Assembly: GCA_034231615.1 (NCBI GenBank)
Contig: CM067311.1
Coordinates: forward strand, 17,380,143 to 17,444,142
Source: Meghimatium bilineatum
Lineage: Eukaryota; Mollusca; Gastropoda; Stylommatophora; Philomycidae
Length of the DNA: 64,000 nt
Direction of reading: 5' to 3'
Under the pieces are notes generated by a model. The model had not been told where the DNA came from. It ran no database searches and saw only the letters and a program-made list of their open reading frames with translations. Numbering within the stretch: position 1 is the stretch's first letter; the number at the start of each line of letters is the position of its first letter. Below are positions 10,481 through 21,974 of this stretch, one piece after another. Made by a program: the position numbers and the translations under genes.

Positions 10481-11411
10481 CATATAATGGTTGTCAGTAT
10501 GTCCCGTGTCAAATGTCCACATAAATGTCAAATTGAAATCCTAAAATTCAGTTTGCGTAAGGTACAGGCTATTTATCGTACTTTATTGATATTACCTATG
10601 TATCCTTCCCACCTTATCACTCAGTCTGGCAGTCAAACTCAAGAATGTGACTCATGATGAACTATACTATAATGTTTATTGATTCTAACAACAATGCAAA
10701 TGAATAACAATACTGTTAATCAAAGTACCTCCCTTTCTATATCTTTTTGTATATGTATATACAACAAATAAATATATATATATAAAACAAGTCTGAGCCT
10801 CGTTCTAGTAGTTGGTTGACTCCAACAACCCAGGTATGTAATTGTTTCTTTAGTTGCAACTTTTCATCACAAACCTTAGTTCTGGACTGATCTCTTGGTT
10901 CAGATACTAAACACTTCCCAACTCTTATACGTTAAAGTCAAGTCTACACAATATATTCTTAACTGACGAGCTACTTTCTGAAGATTCGAATATCAGTAAA
11001 TCATATAATAAATACCTTCTACTTATTAGTGTCTTGGCTCTGCAGTTTCTCCTACAGTAGTAGATATCTCGCTCAATTTGCTAAGTTCTGGTTGTCTGCA
11101 GTTCGCTTCTCAAAGTTCCTATCTTAGGAAAAGAAACACGCTCTCCGTCAACTCTGCTCTTTGAGTTGTAGCAAATACCTTCTCTCGTCCCTCAGAGTAA
11201 CTTCGTGACCCCCCCCCCCCAAACCTGACTGAAAATGCATTCGAATTTATACCAATTTTCATAATTAATAAAAACAATGAGACGTCAGTGTCAACTGCGA
11301 GATATTATCCCCATTGCAAGCCTCTAACTATTGTCTACTGTCTATTGTCTTTCCCCATGTGGTTTGTGATCCACTCTTGCCGTTAAGCGTAGGAGTGATT
11401 GGAGCTCGAGC
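10481..11411. other. No gene recognised
   Basis: Mostly AT-rich; a C10 run near 11211. No recognised domain, RNA or shared repeat, apart from the last bases, which belong to the RTE copy split by the next insertion. Confidence 0.5.
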
Positions 11412-11845
11412 TTGTGTTCTAAAGTCAAATAAATTCAAGTAGGAAGCATGAGGATAAATGGAAATAATTCTTACAGCTAACGGGAATTGAATCAGGTCTG
11501 TTCTAGCAGCACCGAATCGCTTTGCAACACAAGTAAACAGGTTTTCCGTACTTGACCAACCACATCCCCATAAAAAGATGTGGCGCGGTGAAGACTTTCA
11601 GCCTGTGTACTCAAGTCACTGAGAACAGACCAATCGAAACAAGGACTATTACAACATTAGCGAACATCCCGTACACGTATTAAAGTATCCCCAGGAACAC
11701 AAACACAGAACATGCATATTCGTACACAAGGACCTAAAGGTCTTCTTGTAAACATAAATAACATAGAGACAAAACAATGTAATAATGTTGCTAGAACAGA
11801 CCTGGTTCAACTCCCGTCAGCTGTAAGAATTGTGTTCTAAAGTCA
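11412..11845. mobile_element. 402-bp retroposon with inverted tRNA-like arms and 16-bp TSD
   Basis: TTGTGTTCTAAAGTCA occurs at 11412-11427 and 11830-11845 exactly. Inside, AATTCTTACAGCTAACGGGA near 11467 has an inverted partner near 11790-11831, each arm about 42 nt with few mismatches and each carrying a B-box-like sequence (TTGAATCAGG / GGTTCAACTCC). The internal 200 bp aligns with 13408-13682. The target is an antisense RTE copy. Confidence 0.88.
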
Positions 11846-12265
11846 GATGTGTGGCCACAGCTGTGCTATGACCATGTCTTTTCAGGATGTCCATGACGTT
11901 TTCTATCCATCTTTTCCGTTGTCTTCCTCTGATTTTGTACCCTGATCTGATTTGGTTATATGCCTGTACTGGCAACTTGTCGTGATGTATTCTCATAATG
12001 TGGCCAAACCACTTGATCTGCTGGTTTTATATGTAATCTGTACAAGGTATTATACCTATTCTGTCCCTGATATCTTCATTTTGTAATCTATCAAGCCTGG
12101 TGACCCCGGCAGCTTTCCTCAAGCATTTCATGTCACTATCTTTCTATAATGTGAAGATGATAGAGACCAAGTTTGGCACTGGTAACACAGTGTTGGTAGG
12201 AATATACTGTAGATCATTTGTCTTTTAACTTCCATCTCGATCTTGGGATGAAGAAGTAGTCGTGA
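11846..12265 (-). mobile_element. RTE-like RT C-terminal pseudogene (split by the upstream insertion)
   Basis: The minus strand reads MKCLRKAAGVTRLDRLQNED, then IKWFGHIMRIHHDKLPVQAY, then GRQRKRWIENVMDILKRHG, the standard tail of an RTE-type RT. A further block like EVKRQMIYSIFLPTLCYQC lies near 12160-12230. A few stops and shifts are present. Confidence 0.85.
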
Positions 12266-12720
12266 CAGTTGGTATGTTGCTGCATTTGTCTTTTAACACC
12301 TCGTCTCTATTTCTCTATCGAGGCTTCTCAAGATACACAGTCTGTTGGCTATCCCATTTGTGATGCTGCTCTCTGCGCGCAAACTTTCTTCTTCCGTGAT
12401 TCTTCGTGCAACTTCTGTTTGTCCGTTCGGGATTTCGACGTTGCAATTTATATCCAATTTAATCGCTATTTCAGAATTATGAACTTCATAGTTCGGCCTC
12501 TGGTGTTCAACACGCATCTTGGGAACTCAATCCAACCACCTCCAAGTTTATATCTTGCGAAGATTCTCTATTTTTGCTGGGATGTGCTCACTTTACTCTT
12601 GTCACAGGTGGTACGTGTAGGTGTGATATATAGCCACATATCTGTGATGTCGCCACGTCATGTACAGGGTGAGTTTGTTAATTTTTCCTTCAAGAGAAAA
12701 AACTCCCAGCACTTGCCAGA
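12266..12720 (-). other. Unassigned open frame next to RTE copy, plus dispersed repeat
   Basis: A 74-codon minus-strand frame (12293-12517, ending LRSLDREIETRC) has amino-acid usage typical of retroelement proteins and abuts the RTE copy, but I do not recognise it. At 12640-12700 the plus strand has GCCACGTCATGTACAGGGTG, also found inverted at 42815-42890, so this end is a dispersed repeat. Confidence 0.4.
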
Positions 12721-12892
12721 AATAGAACCATGAACCTCAAGGATGTGAGCTAATGTTATAACTCCTCGGTCCGAAAAGCTAGTGACCGAAAAGCCATGAT
12801 GAAAAAAAAGTCAGATTTACCAGGCCAGAAAGAACAGATATCAAACTGTAAACCAGAATACAAAGCAAATATGTTTACGTAAATCCTATTAA

Positions 12893-13284
12893 CCAGGAGA
12901 AATGTGAGTCAGGAGAAGTGCGAGAGTCAGCAGAAGTGCTAGAGTCAGGAGAAGTGCGAGAGTCAGGAGAAGTGAGAGAGTCAGGAGAAGTGCGAGAGTC
13001 AGGAGAAGTGCGAGAGTCAGGAGAAGTGCGAGAGTCAGGAGACGTGCGAGAGTCAGGAGAAGTGTGAGTCAGGAGAAGTGCGAGAATCAGGAGACGTGCG
13101 AGAGTCAGTAGAAGTGTGTGAGTCAGGAGAAGTGTGAATCAGGAGAAGTGTGAATCAGGAGAAGTATGAGTCAGGAGAAGTGTGAGAGTCAGGAGAAGTG
13201 TGAGAGTCAGGAGACGTGCGAGAGTCAGTAGAAGTGTGAGAGTCAGCAGAAGCGTGATAGTCAGGAGGAGTTTGAGAGTCTGAG
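12893..13284. repeat. 18-bp array (AGGAGAAGTGCGAGAGTC), about 21 copies
   Basis: Units vary between GTGCGAGAGTC, GTGTGAGAGTC and shortened GTGTGAGTC, GTGTGAATC forms. Length variants lie toward the right half. Confidence 0.93.
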
Positions 13285-13329
13285 AAGAATTAGGATATAC
13301 AATGTTGACAGCTACATAAACTGATTCTC

Positions 13330-13870
13330 TTCTGCGTTCGTTCTCAAACTTCTGCAGATTTGTAGGATGTAGTGCGAAGAACGGAATTAATTGTGTCATG
13401 ATTTATACATTTTTGAGACTAACGGGAATTGAGCCCGTCCGTTCAACGGCACCAAATCGCCTAGCAACTATTGAACACGCGTTCTTCCGTACTTGACTAA
13501 CAGCATCTCCAAAAAAAGATGCGATTTCATCAAGCCTTTCAAACCGTGCACACAAAGTCACCAGAACGGACCGATCGAGACAAGGACTATTACAACAACA
13601 ACAAACATCCCGTACAGGTATTGAAATATCCTCAGTAACAACAAACATATAATATAATATCCGTATTAGTTTTATTAGTATATCATGATTTATAGCGTGG
13701 CTGGGATAACTGCGAACTTTGGCCTGGCACATCCCACTTCAGCTTGGCGTCTATGTCACTTTTACCCTGCATGAGATGGGATAACCGATTCAACCCCAAA
13801 ACCTCCTTTTTCGCCTCTAACGACAAACGTGGAAGGTAAACCGTGTTGCTATCCTTTACTCCCTTTCAGG
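13330..13870 (-). mobile_element. SINE family B copy split by a nested insertion
   Basis: The 3' part (13330-13407, with TCTGCGTTCGTTCTCAAACT) and the 5' part (13683-13870, with GGCCTGGCACATCCCACTTC and CTCTAACGACAAACGTGGAA) are collinear with full family B copies such as 40324-40600. They are separated by the 275-bp element described next. Confidence 0.88.
13396..13694 (-). mobile_element. Nested retroposon inside SINE B, 12-bp TSD
   Basis: TCATGATTTATA at 13396-13407 and 13683-13694 flanks the insert. Its left end (GAGACTAACGGGAATTGAGC) and internal sequence match the elements at 11428 and 24726, but it has no inverted second arm. The order of events is clear: SINE B first, this element second. 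Confidence 0.88.
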
Positions 13871-14464
13871 CCCTGATAACATACGAGACATAATCTAATG
13901 AAAATAAAACAAGCACAAATCAACCACAGAGCATTGGTGAACTTTCCGGCGTGAGCAGTTAAATAAATATATAGCTAAGTAGTTGTTTAATAGCGTTTCA
14001 TCAATTCACATTGAGATCGATATTCCACAAATCGTCAAATTGCTTCTTAGCCGTCACTTCAAATTAGATATTTGATAAGCTACTTGACGTAAATAAAACC
14101 TGGCCTTGAATAAAACGGTGGAAAAATAGAACAGAGGTTGAATGAAAATGAAATAAATTATCGAAAGGACGTAATTTTGTCAAATATTGATTATTAAGAA
14201 GTTATACAATTGTAGAATATAGTTGGATAAAATGTTCTATGGAAACGAAATGAGATTTCTAGGTTCGCGAAATGCGAGATGAAATGGAGTCTTAAATCAG
14301 TTTACAGAAGACTATGTTTATGTTATGGTTATGTTACTATAGTTATGATATAGCTCAGGATAAACCGATGACCATGTCTCAATCACTTTTATATCAGTAG
14401 ATTAGTTAGTTAGTTCATATTGGGCCATAGATGAATGGCACGTATAGTGTAGCAGTAATTTCTT
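13871..14464. other. No gene recognised
   Basis: AT-rich unique sequence. No domain, RNA or repeat shared within the window was seen. Confidence 0.5.
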
Positions 14465-15790
14465 TCCATTTTAAGCCCCTCATTGTAAGTTGTTGTAGTT
14501 CTTGTATATTGTTTATATTGAGCCCCTCATTGTAAGTTGTTGTAGTTCTTGTATATTGTTTATATTGAGCCCCTCATTGTAAGTTGTTGTAGTTCTTGTA
14601 TATTGTTTATATTGAGCCCATCATTGTAAGTTGCTGTAGTTCTTGTATAATGTGTATATTGATCCCCTCATTGTAAGTTGCTGTAGTTCTTGTATATTGT
14701 TTATATTGAGCCCCTCATTGTAAGTTGCTGTAGTTCTTGTGTATTGTTTATATTGAGCCCCTCATTGTAAGTTGCTGTAGTTCTTGTGTATTGTTTATAT
14801 TGAGTCCCTCATTGTAAGTTGCTGTAGTTCTTGTATATTGTTTATATTGAGCCCCTCATTGTAAGTTGCTGTAGTTCTTGTATATTGTTTATATTGAGCC
14901 CCTCATTGTAAGTTGCTGTAGTTCTTGTATAATGTGTATATTGAGCCCCTCATTGTAAGTTGCTGTAGTTCTTATGTATTGTTTATATTGAGCCCCTCAA
15001 TGTAAGTTGCTGTTGTTCTTGTATATTGTTTATATTGAGCCCCTCATTGTAAGTTGCTGTAGTTCTTGTGTATTGTTTATATTGAGCACCTCATTGTAAG
15101 TTGCTGTAGTTCTTATGTATTGTTTATATTGAGACCCTCATTGTAAGTTGCTGTAGTTCTTATGTATTGTTTATATTGAGCCCCTCATTGTAAGTTGCTG
15201 TAGTTCTTGTATATTGTTTATATTGAGCCCCTCATTGTAAGTTGCTGTAGTTCTTGTATAATGTGTATATTGAGCCCCTCATTGTAAGTTGCTGTAGTTC
15301 TTATGTATTGTTTATATTGAGCCCCTCAATGTAAGTTGCTGTTGTTCTTGTATATTGTTTATATTGAGCCCCTCATTGTAAGTTGCTGTAGTTCTTATGT
15401 ATTGTTTATATTGAGCCCCTCAATGTAAGTTGCTGTTGTTCTTGTATATTGTTTATATTGAGTCCCTCATTGTAAGTTGCTGTAGTTCTTATGTATTGTT
15501 TATATTGAGCCCTTCATTGTAAGTTGCTGTAGTTCTTGTATATTGTTTATATTGAGCACCTCATTGTAAGTTGCTGTAGTTCTTATGTATTGTTTATATT
15601 GAGCCCTTCATTGTAAGTTGCTGTAGTTCTTGTATATTGTTTATATTGAGCACCTCATTGTAAGTTGCTGTAGTTCTTATGTATTGTTTATATTGAGCCC
15701 CTCATTGTAAATTGTTGTAGTTCTTATGTATTGCTTATGGTGAGCCCCTCATTGGAAGTTGCTGTTGTTCTTGTATATTGTTTATATTAT
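14465..15790. repeat. 47-bp array, about 28 copies
   Basis: The unit begins AGCCCCTCATTGTAAGTTGC. Linked variants (TATATT/TATGTATT, CTCAATG, TGCTGTTG) recur in blocks, for example around 14930-15050 and 15260-15380, showing multi-unit duplication. Confidence 0.96.
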
Positions 15791-15837
15791 GTACATTCAA
15801 TTTATCCACGAGTTTCGCATATTTTAGGTCTACTACG

Positions 15838-16118
15838 GACCCGTGTCTTACCGTGGCCGGAATAAGGTACACAGAATAGCGACACTGTTACTTGCCACGC
15901 ATATCATAGAAAGCGACTAAGGAGGTTTTATAGTGAAGTTGGCTGGCCCGTCCCATACGTTGTCAAAGTGACATAGAAGCCATGCTGAAACCTGATGTGT
16001 AAGACCGAGGAAGTAGGAGATATCGCAACTAAGCTGTAAATCATAGCACAATCTATTCCGTTCTTATAACTACATAGCTAATTTCCAGGAGTATGAGAAT
16101 GAACACAGAAGAAGAAAG
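15838..16118 (+). mobile_element. SINE family B copy (diverged)
   Basis: It is collinear with 28050-28327: AATAGCGACACTGTTACTTG, CTAAGGAGG, GCCATGCTGAA, then GAGAATGAACACAGAAGAAG at the 3' end. More substitutions than in the other full copies suggest greater age. A 33-bp array starts directly at its tail. Confidence 0.85.
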
Positions 16119-16225
16119 CTGATGAAGCTAAATATTGATGAAGCTAAATATTGCCAATAGCTAAATATTGATGAAGCTAAATATTGCCAATAGCTAAATA
16201 TTGATGAAGCTATATATTGCCAATA
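16119..16225. repeat. 33-bp array, about 3 copies, abutting SINE tail
   Basis: The unit begins GATGAAGCTAAATATTGCCA and follows the AAG-rich tail of the SINE without a gap. Confidence 0.88.
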
Positions 16226-16456
16226 GCGCTGTAGCTGTACGAATATTGCTATGATTAATGAATTGCTATGATATATTAATACCAAGCCTAAACGATATTT
16301 CTCAAACTCATCTTGTTTACAGCCGAGTGTTACCGAGTGTTACCGGACCCTGTGTCTTGCTAATGTATTAACTAGATCGATACTGCACATTGAGGAGATA
16401 TTGACACAACTTCACGAAGTAATTGAAGGCAAGCCGATCACGTAAATATCGGTGTG

Positions 16457-16795
16457 TCTAAAGGTGTGAGTGGTGCTTGTGTACACGGGTGTGTATAGGC
16501 GTGAGTGGTGCTTGTGTACACGGGTGTGTATAGGCGTGAGTGGTGCTGGTTTACACGGGTGTGTATGGGTGTTTATGTGCCTGGATGTGTATATGTGTTT
16601 CTGTCCCAGGATGTGTATATGTGTTTGTGCCCCAGGATGTGCATATGTGTTTCTGTCTCAGGATGTGTATAGATGTGAGAGGTGTTTGTGTCCCAGAATG
16701 TGTGTATGTGTGAGAGGTTTTTGTGTCCCAGCACGTATATTGGTGTTTATGTCCCAGGAGGTGTATAGGCGTGAGTGGTGTTTGTGTACTTCCAC
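16457..16795. repeat. Degenerate 30-34-bp array (GTGTATAGGCGTGAGTGGTG)
   Basis: About ten related copies; the first three (16457-16560) are near-identical, and the later ones diverge and vary in length around CCCAGGATGTGTATATGTGT. Older and younger ends are visible. Confidence 0.85.
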
Positions 16796-17015
16796 AGACA
16801 TACATCAAAAGGAATTTGCGAACAGTAACCCCAATTATGCACTAGTAACCATACAAAATGCATAAGCATGTTTTTACATGAACCATTGTGATTAAGAATT
16901 AACTGAAACTATCCTCGCACCTCTCTAAAAAATAAATAAAAAATAATTTTGTTAATGAATTATTTGCTGAGTATAATCTGCAGTATTTAAAAAAGTGACA
17001 CAATCAATTCAGAAC

Positions 17016-17690
17016 CGGATGTTGTTGTTTGTCCATCGAAGTCGACGATGACCATTCAACTCAACCAGGATGATGATGAAGATGTTGATGTCTGCGATGT
17101 GCCCGTTTGTGACTAATGAGTTCTGTGCGTGCCAGGAATTGTCTACCACACTCGTGTGTGGGAGGAGTCAAATGGACATTGAGCAGCTCTTGCCTGTCTT
17201 CTAGCGAGTTTTTGTTGCGCAGTATAATGTCTGAAGTTCTCTGCAGCTGCTGCACTACTCTTGATTCTGCGACGCCAGTCGGATCTGTCTTGTACAAGAT
17301 TCTCCCAAGAATTTGTATCTCTTTTGAGGTTAATAAGTATGTCTTTAGAGTGTCTTTAAAACGCTTCTTCTGTCCTCCGGCTTTGTAGGAGACAGTCTGG
17401 AGTTCTCCATATAACGGCCTTTTTGATAGACGATGATCTTTCATGAGGACCATATGTTCTGCCCTGCGTGTCTGCGCCTTCACCAACATTGTAACCATAC
17501 TATGTTTACAGACTTAGATTTCATCAGCACTTCATTGTCTGGTATTTTATCCCACCAATGGATCTTGAGTTTCTTACGAAGGCAACTAAGGTGGAAGTGC
17601 TTGAGTGTTCTAGCATATCTGGCATATACTGTTTATATTTCACATACATTAAGGATCGATGATTTACTGCTTTCTGGTAAACTATGATGC
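17016..17690 (-). mobile_element. Non-LTR retrotransposon tail with degenerate C2H2 finger
   Basis: A 145-codon minus-strand frame (17061-17498) reads HMVLMKDHRLSKRPLYGEL, then GGQKKRFKDTLKTYL, and ends CGRQFLARTELISHKRAH, the Cys2His2-like C-terminus known from a class of non-LTR elements; the CxxC pair is reduced. Upstream (17524-17690) frameshifted residues continue the RT tail. The last bases (GTCATCGTCGACTTCGATGG reversed, near 17032-17053) are a shared 3' end also at 27875 and 51345. Confidence 0.88.
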
Positions 17691-17849
17691 ATGCAAGGAA
17701 CTGAAGAAAACAATGAAAATCCAGAACAGACAACGACAATGGCTGAACCTGTTATGATTTTTAAACCCTGATTCATTTCCATGAAGATAGAATTCGCCGG
17801 CAACTCCACGTGTTAATGCATTAAATACAGTACCCCTACGAACCTGAAT

Positions 17850-18155
17850 ATGTGTGTTGTTGTATCTTACACATTCAATGCTATAACTTGACTGTGTTGT
17901 TATATCTTACACATTCAATGCTATAACTTGACTGTGTTGTATCCTACACATCCAATGCTATAACTTGACTGTGTTGTATCCTACACATCCAATGCTATAA
18001 CTTGACTGTGTTGTATCCTACACATCCAATGCTATAACTTGACTGTGTTGTATCCTACACATCCAATGCTATAACTTGACTGTGTTGTTGTATCCTACAC
18101 ATCCAATGCTATAACTTGACTATGCTGTTTTATCTTACACATACAAAGCTATAAA
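17850..18155. repeat. 37-bp array, about 8 copies
   Basis: The unit begins CTGTGTTGTATCCTACACAT; some copies have an extra TGT or TAT triplet and are 40 bp. The array ends in a short (TA)n. Confidence 0.94.
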
Positions 18156-18521
18156 TATATATATGATGTGTGTATAAAATAATCACCATTATACTTTGGT
18201 GAATAGTCACTTATTCTTTAATCTTTATTCTGTCCTAGACGATCTCAGCAGCTGAGCACAATCCGAGTATTACCGACTTGGGGCCACGCGTAATTCTTTT
18301 CCCCATATTTCGACCGCGTACGTTTTGAAGAAATAAAATAATGTTGATTACAGTTGGATGACTGGGCAGCAGTTCAAGTCCTTCTCTATCGATTTATTAA
18401 CTGAGTAACGTGCCAGATTGCAGGTATGTGTGAGTGCACGCGGAAGAATAATCATGTGTCAGTACTCCTTACTCATCTAAAATATTGCAAAAGATTTATA
18501 AAAAACATTTATATATATATA
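18156..18521. other. No gene recognised
   Basis: Unique AT-rich sequence ending in a short (AT)n immediately left of the MITE. Confidence 0.5.
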
Positions 18522-18843
18522 TATAGTAAAATCTCGGTTAATCGTCGGTAATACGCGCGAGAACAATCGGCAAAATCCGAAACCGACGAAAATTGAGGCA
18601 ATTATTTTCATATGAATCAATGTAAATCCATTTAATTTGTTATAGACACTGCAAAATACATAACCAAAGAAAAAAGCGAAAACATTTTTAAAAAAAATAA
18701 AGACCTTAGGTATTAAGGCACTATCTAGGGGTCACTACTTCCGTTCTTGGTCTTTGGCACTAAAACAACTATTATGTGAACAAAATCGGTGAAAATCGAA
18801 AACGTCAATAATCGATGTCAAGGAAAACTGAGGTTTCACTGTA
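18522..18843. mobile_element. Tigger/pogo-like MITE, about 318 bp, TA TSD
   Basis: The left end TAGTAAAATCTCGGTTAATC and the inverted right end CAGTGAAACCTCAGTTTTCC share about 12 of the first 15 positions, and both are bounded by TA. Known Tigger-like termini have a CAGTNNAACCTC pattern. There is no transposase frame inside, so it would be non-autonomous. Confidence 0.8.
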
Positions 18844-19184
18844 GCTCTTTTGTCACAGTATGAGGTAGATATTTAATTGTAAATCTGGGGAAAAATGCGG
18901 CTGCTGGTGACTATTTGTATTAAACATTCGGTACTAATGTCGCGATGTCTCGGTTAACATGGACTTGATAATTATAAAAGTAATTGATATCTATATACAC
19001 TCTATAACTGAGTCAACCTATAACTATAGGATGTAGTTTTATTTTGTTTACAGCAAACCAGTTCGACTCATATATCTTGACATTTGTGTGTTCACAATTT
19101 TAACAGTTGTTTCCCTTTAAAACCAGATGTTAAATGGATCACTGAAACATCCAGAATGATACATAATTTGTTTGATATTCTGCA
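18844..19184. other. No gene recognised
   Basis: Unique sequence without recognised feature. Confidence 0.5.
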
Positions 19185-19318
19185 GCTCCCATATCTTCAA
19201 GTGATAATCCCCAGGGATCTCCGAAAAATACACTTGCAAACAAGACCATAGGGCCCAGTATTCAACCCCTAACTCGTGAAAACAAGGCCGATGGCTTAAC
19301 CACTGCTCCAAGATCACA
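19185..19318 (-). mobile_element. SINE family D copy (tRNA-like head plus conserved core)
   Basis: On the minus strand GGAGCAGTGGTTAAGCCATC gives an A box and GGGGTTGAATACTGG a B box; a core ending ATCACTTGAAGATATGGGAG follows. The same head and core occur in order at 29427-29570. Confidence 0.78.
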
Positions 19319-19810
19319 TTACATGTATACATAAAAAACAACTTAAAACATAGTTAAAAATAAAATATACAATTATAATCAAAATAATAAATGTACATTG
19401 ACAAATATGAAACTAACTACATCCATCCCTTTCTCATGTAACACTACACCTAATCTCGTAATACCTTTTGGTATGTTATGAAAGGCACAGTTCGCGCCTG
19501 TTGACAGTTAATTTTGCAGAAGCATACATTAATTTCTAAGTTGTTCATGCTGTGGTTGACATGTGATTACCTGACAACAGCTGCTGCATTGTTACCCGTA
19601 ACAGATAATACTAAACAGCTTTTACAGTTCGTAGAATTATTATCTGTTGTATGTTATATAGACTTATTTATTGAATTTTTGGATATAATATATGGATTTA
19701 TGGCACAATGTAAGGCTTGTGCTATAAATCCAATTTGTAAGGCTTACACTGAAGTGCTAAATCAATAGTGCCAAGGCACGTGACCTGTCTATGACATTCA
19801 ATGTCACGGG
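19319..19810. other. No gene recognised; one unassigned 84-codon frame
   Basis: A plus-strand frame at 19514-19768 (start MQKHTLISKLFMLW) has no recognised domain, no repeat and no clear splice or polyadenylation context. I do not call it a gene. Confidence 0.4.
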
Positions 19811-20640
19811 GATGAGTTTGTGTCAAATATCTACAACACCAGCAGACATAATTTTAGATGAGTTTGTGTCAAATATCTACAACACCAACAGACACAATTT
19901 TAGATGAGTTTGTGTCAAATATCTACAACACCAGCAGACATAATTTTAGATGAGTTTGTGTCAAATATCTACAACACCAACAGACATAATTTTAGATGAG
20001 TTTGTGTCAAATATCTACAACACCAACAGACATAATTTTAGATGAGTTTGTGTCAAATATCTACAACACCAACAGACACAATTTTAGATGAGTTTCTGTC
20101 AAATATCTACAACACCAACAGACATAATTTTAGATGAGTTTGTGTCAAATATCTACAACACCAACAGACACAATTTTAGATGAGTTTGTGTCAAATATCT
20201 ACAACACCAACAGACATAATTTTAGATGAGTTTGTGTCAAATATCTACAACACCAACAGACATAATTTTAGATGAGTTTGTGTCAAATATCTACAACACC
20301 AACAGACACAATTTTAGATGAGTTTCTGTCAAATATCTACAACACCAACAGACATAATTTTAGATGAGTTTGTGTCAAATATCTACAACACCAACAGACA
20401 CAATTTTAGATGAGTTTGTGTCAAATATCTACAACACCAACAGACATAATTTTAGATGAGTTTCTGTCAAATATCTACAACACCAACAGACATAATTTTA
20501 GATGAGTTTCTGTCAAATATCTACAACACCAACAGACATAATTTTAGATGAGTTTGTGTCAAATATCTACAACACCAACAGACATAATTTTAGATAAGTT
20601 TATCACAAATATCTACAACACCAACAGACATAATTTTTAA
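19811..20640. repeat. 46-bp array, about 18 copies
   Basis: The unit begins GATGAGTTTGTGTCAAATAT. ACACAATT/ACATAATT and GTTTGTG/GTTTCTG variants recur in the same order (compare 19950-20210 with 20190-20450), showing duplication of about five-unit blocks. Both flanks have AATGTCAC. Confidence 0.96.
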
Positions 20641-20662
20641 TGTCACAAAAACTCGGCTAGAA

Positions 20663-21640
20663 ACATTTCATCATCATCATGTGTCATGCCGGATGACGTA
20701 TGCGATCATGTCTCTACACAGCTCTCTGTCTACAGTATTATGCATCAGAATAGTTGTTGTTTACCTGCTATGCTAAGTTGCTAAACTGTCTAATATTTTC
20801 TCACGTTGTCTACCTGTGTCTCTGTTGCCCTCAATCTTGTCTGTTGTGACTATATTCTCAAAATCTCCTTGTATCATAACGTGGCCAAAACATGAATATT
20901 ATTGACTAAATTCCATCTCGCATTCGACTCTTTCAACACCTCTACATTGGTTTTTCTGGCACTCCATGGTATTCTCAGCATTCTTCTATAGAACCAAATC
21001 TATACTGCTTCTAATTTGCCAATTTCTTGCTTGCTTATTGGTTTATTGTCCCCGACTTGCATCTTGCATCCATATATTAGTGTAGGAGTTATACAGCACT
21101 GCAGAAATATATTTCTCACCCCTAATGACAAGATCATATTATACAATACATTTTTCACTTTTCTGAATATTGTTTTTGCCTGCCCTATTCTACTTTTTGT
21201 TTTGTTGAACTTCTTCCATATGCTGTAATCGTTGTACCTAAATACTTGAATTGGTGGACATATTTTAATACTATATCATTGACATTGATCTTGCAAGCTG
21301 TGGTGTTTTATTTCTGTGAAATAACCATTACTTCTGTTTTCTTGATGTTTAGGAAGAGAGATTTCTCTTTACTGTTTTGTCCTTACTACATTAATTAATT
21401 TTGAAGATCTTCCTTATTTTTAGCAATTAGAACAGTGTCATCCGCATATCTCAAATTATTTATGTTATGTCCTTCCACCGATATTCATGGGATATCAACT
21501 AATGCACGCATTATGTTTCCACTGTATGAAGAGAACAGGTCTGGTGAAAAAACACATCCCTGTCTAATTCCTTGTTTTATTTGTTGAAACGGGCAAGTAA
21601 ACATCTATCGCAGAATTAAAGTCCTTGGAAACATTCTGTC
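20663..21640 (-). mobile_element. RTE-1 reverse transcriptase pseudogene with intact YADD
   Basis: The minus strand shows, in order, GCVFSPDLFS (near 21550), NNLRYADDTVLIAKNKEDL (YADD at 21437-21448), a FKYLG-like block (near 21240), RKVKNVLYNMILSLGVRNIF (near 21110-21170), LIYGCKMQVGDNK (near 21050), WFYRRMLRIPWSARKTNVEV (near 20935-20990) and ENIVTTDKIEGNRDTGRQRE near 20800-20860. The 3' end has an ATGATGATGATG tail. Several frameshifts and stops break it. It is the longest RT stretch in the window. Confidence 0.92.
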
Positions 21641-21655
21641 AATATTGTGTACATA

Positions 21656-21960
21656 TGACTAGCGGAGATTGTACAAACATGTAGTGACTAGTGGAGATTG
21701 TAAAAACATGTAGTGACTAGTGGAGATTGTACAAACATGTAGTGACTAGTGGAGATTGTAAAAACATGTAGTGACTAGTGGAGATTGTACACACATGTAG
21801 TGACTAGTGGAGATTGTACAAACGTATAGTGACTAGTGGAGATTGTACAAACATGTAGTACACAGTGTCTACATGTACCTATGAATAAAGGAGATTACAC
21901 AAACATGCAGTTACCAGTGGAGGTTGTACAGACATGTATTACACAATGTGCACATGTACC
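21656..21960. repeat. 29-bp array, about 7 copies, then degenerate copies
   Basis: The unit begins ACTAGTGGAGATTGTACAAA. After 21866 the units diverge and lengthen (CAGTGTCTACATGTACCTAT appears). Confidence 0.92.
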
Positions 21961-21974
21961 TATGACTAGGTACA

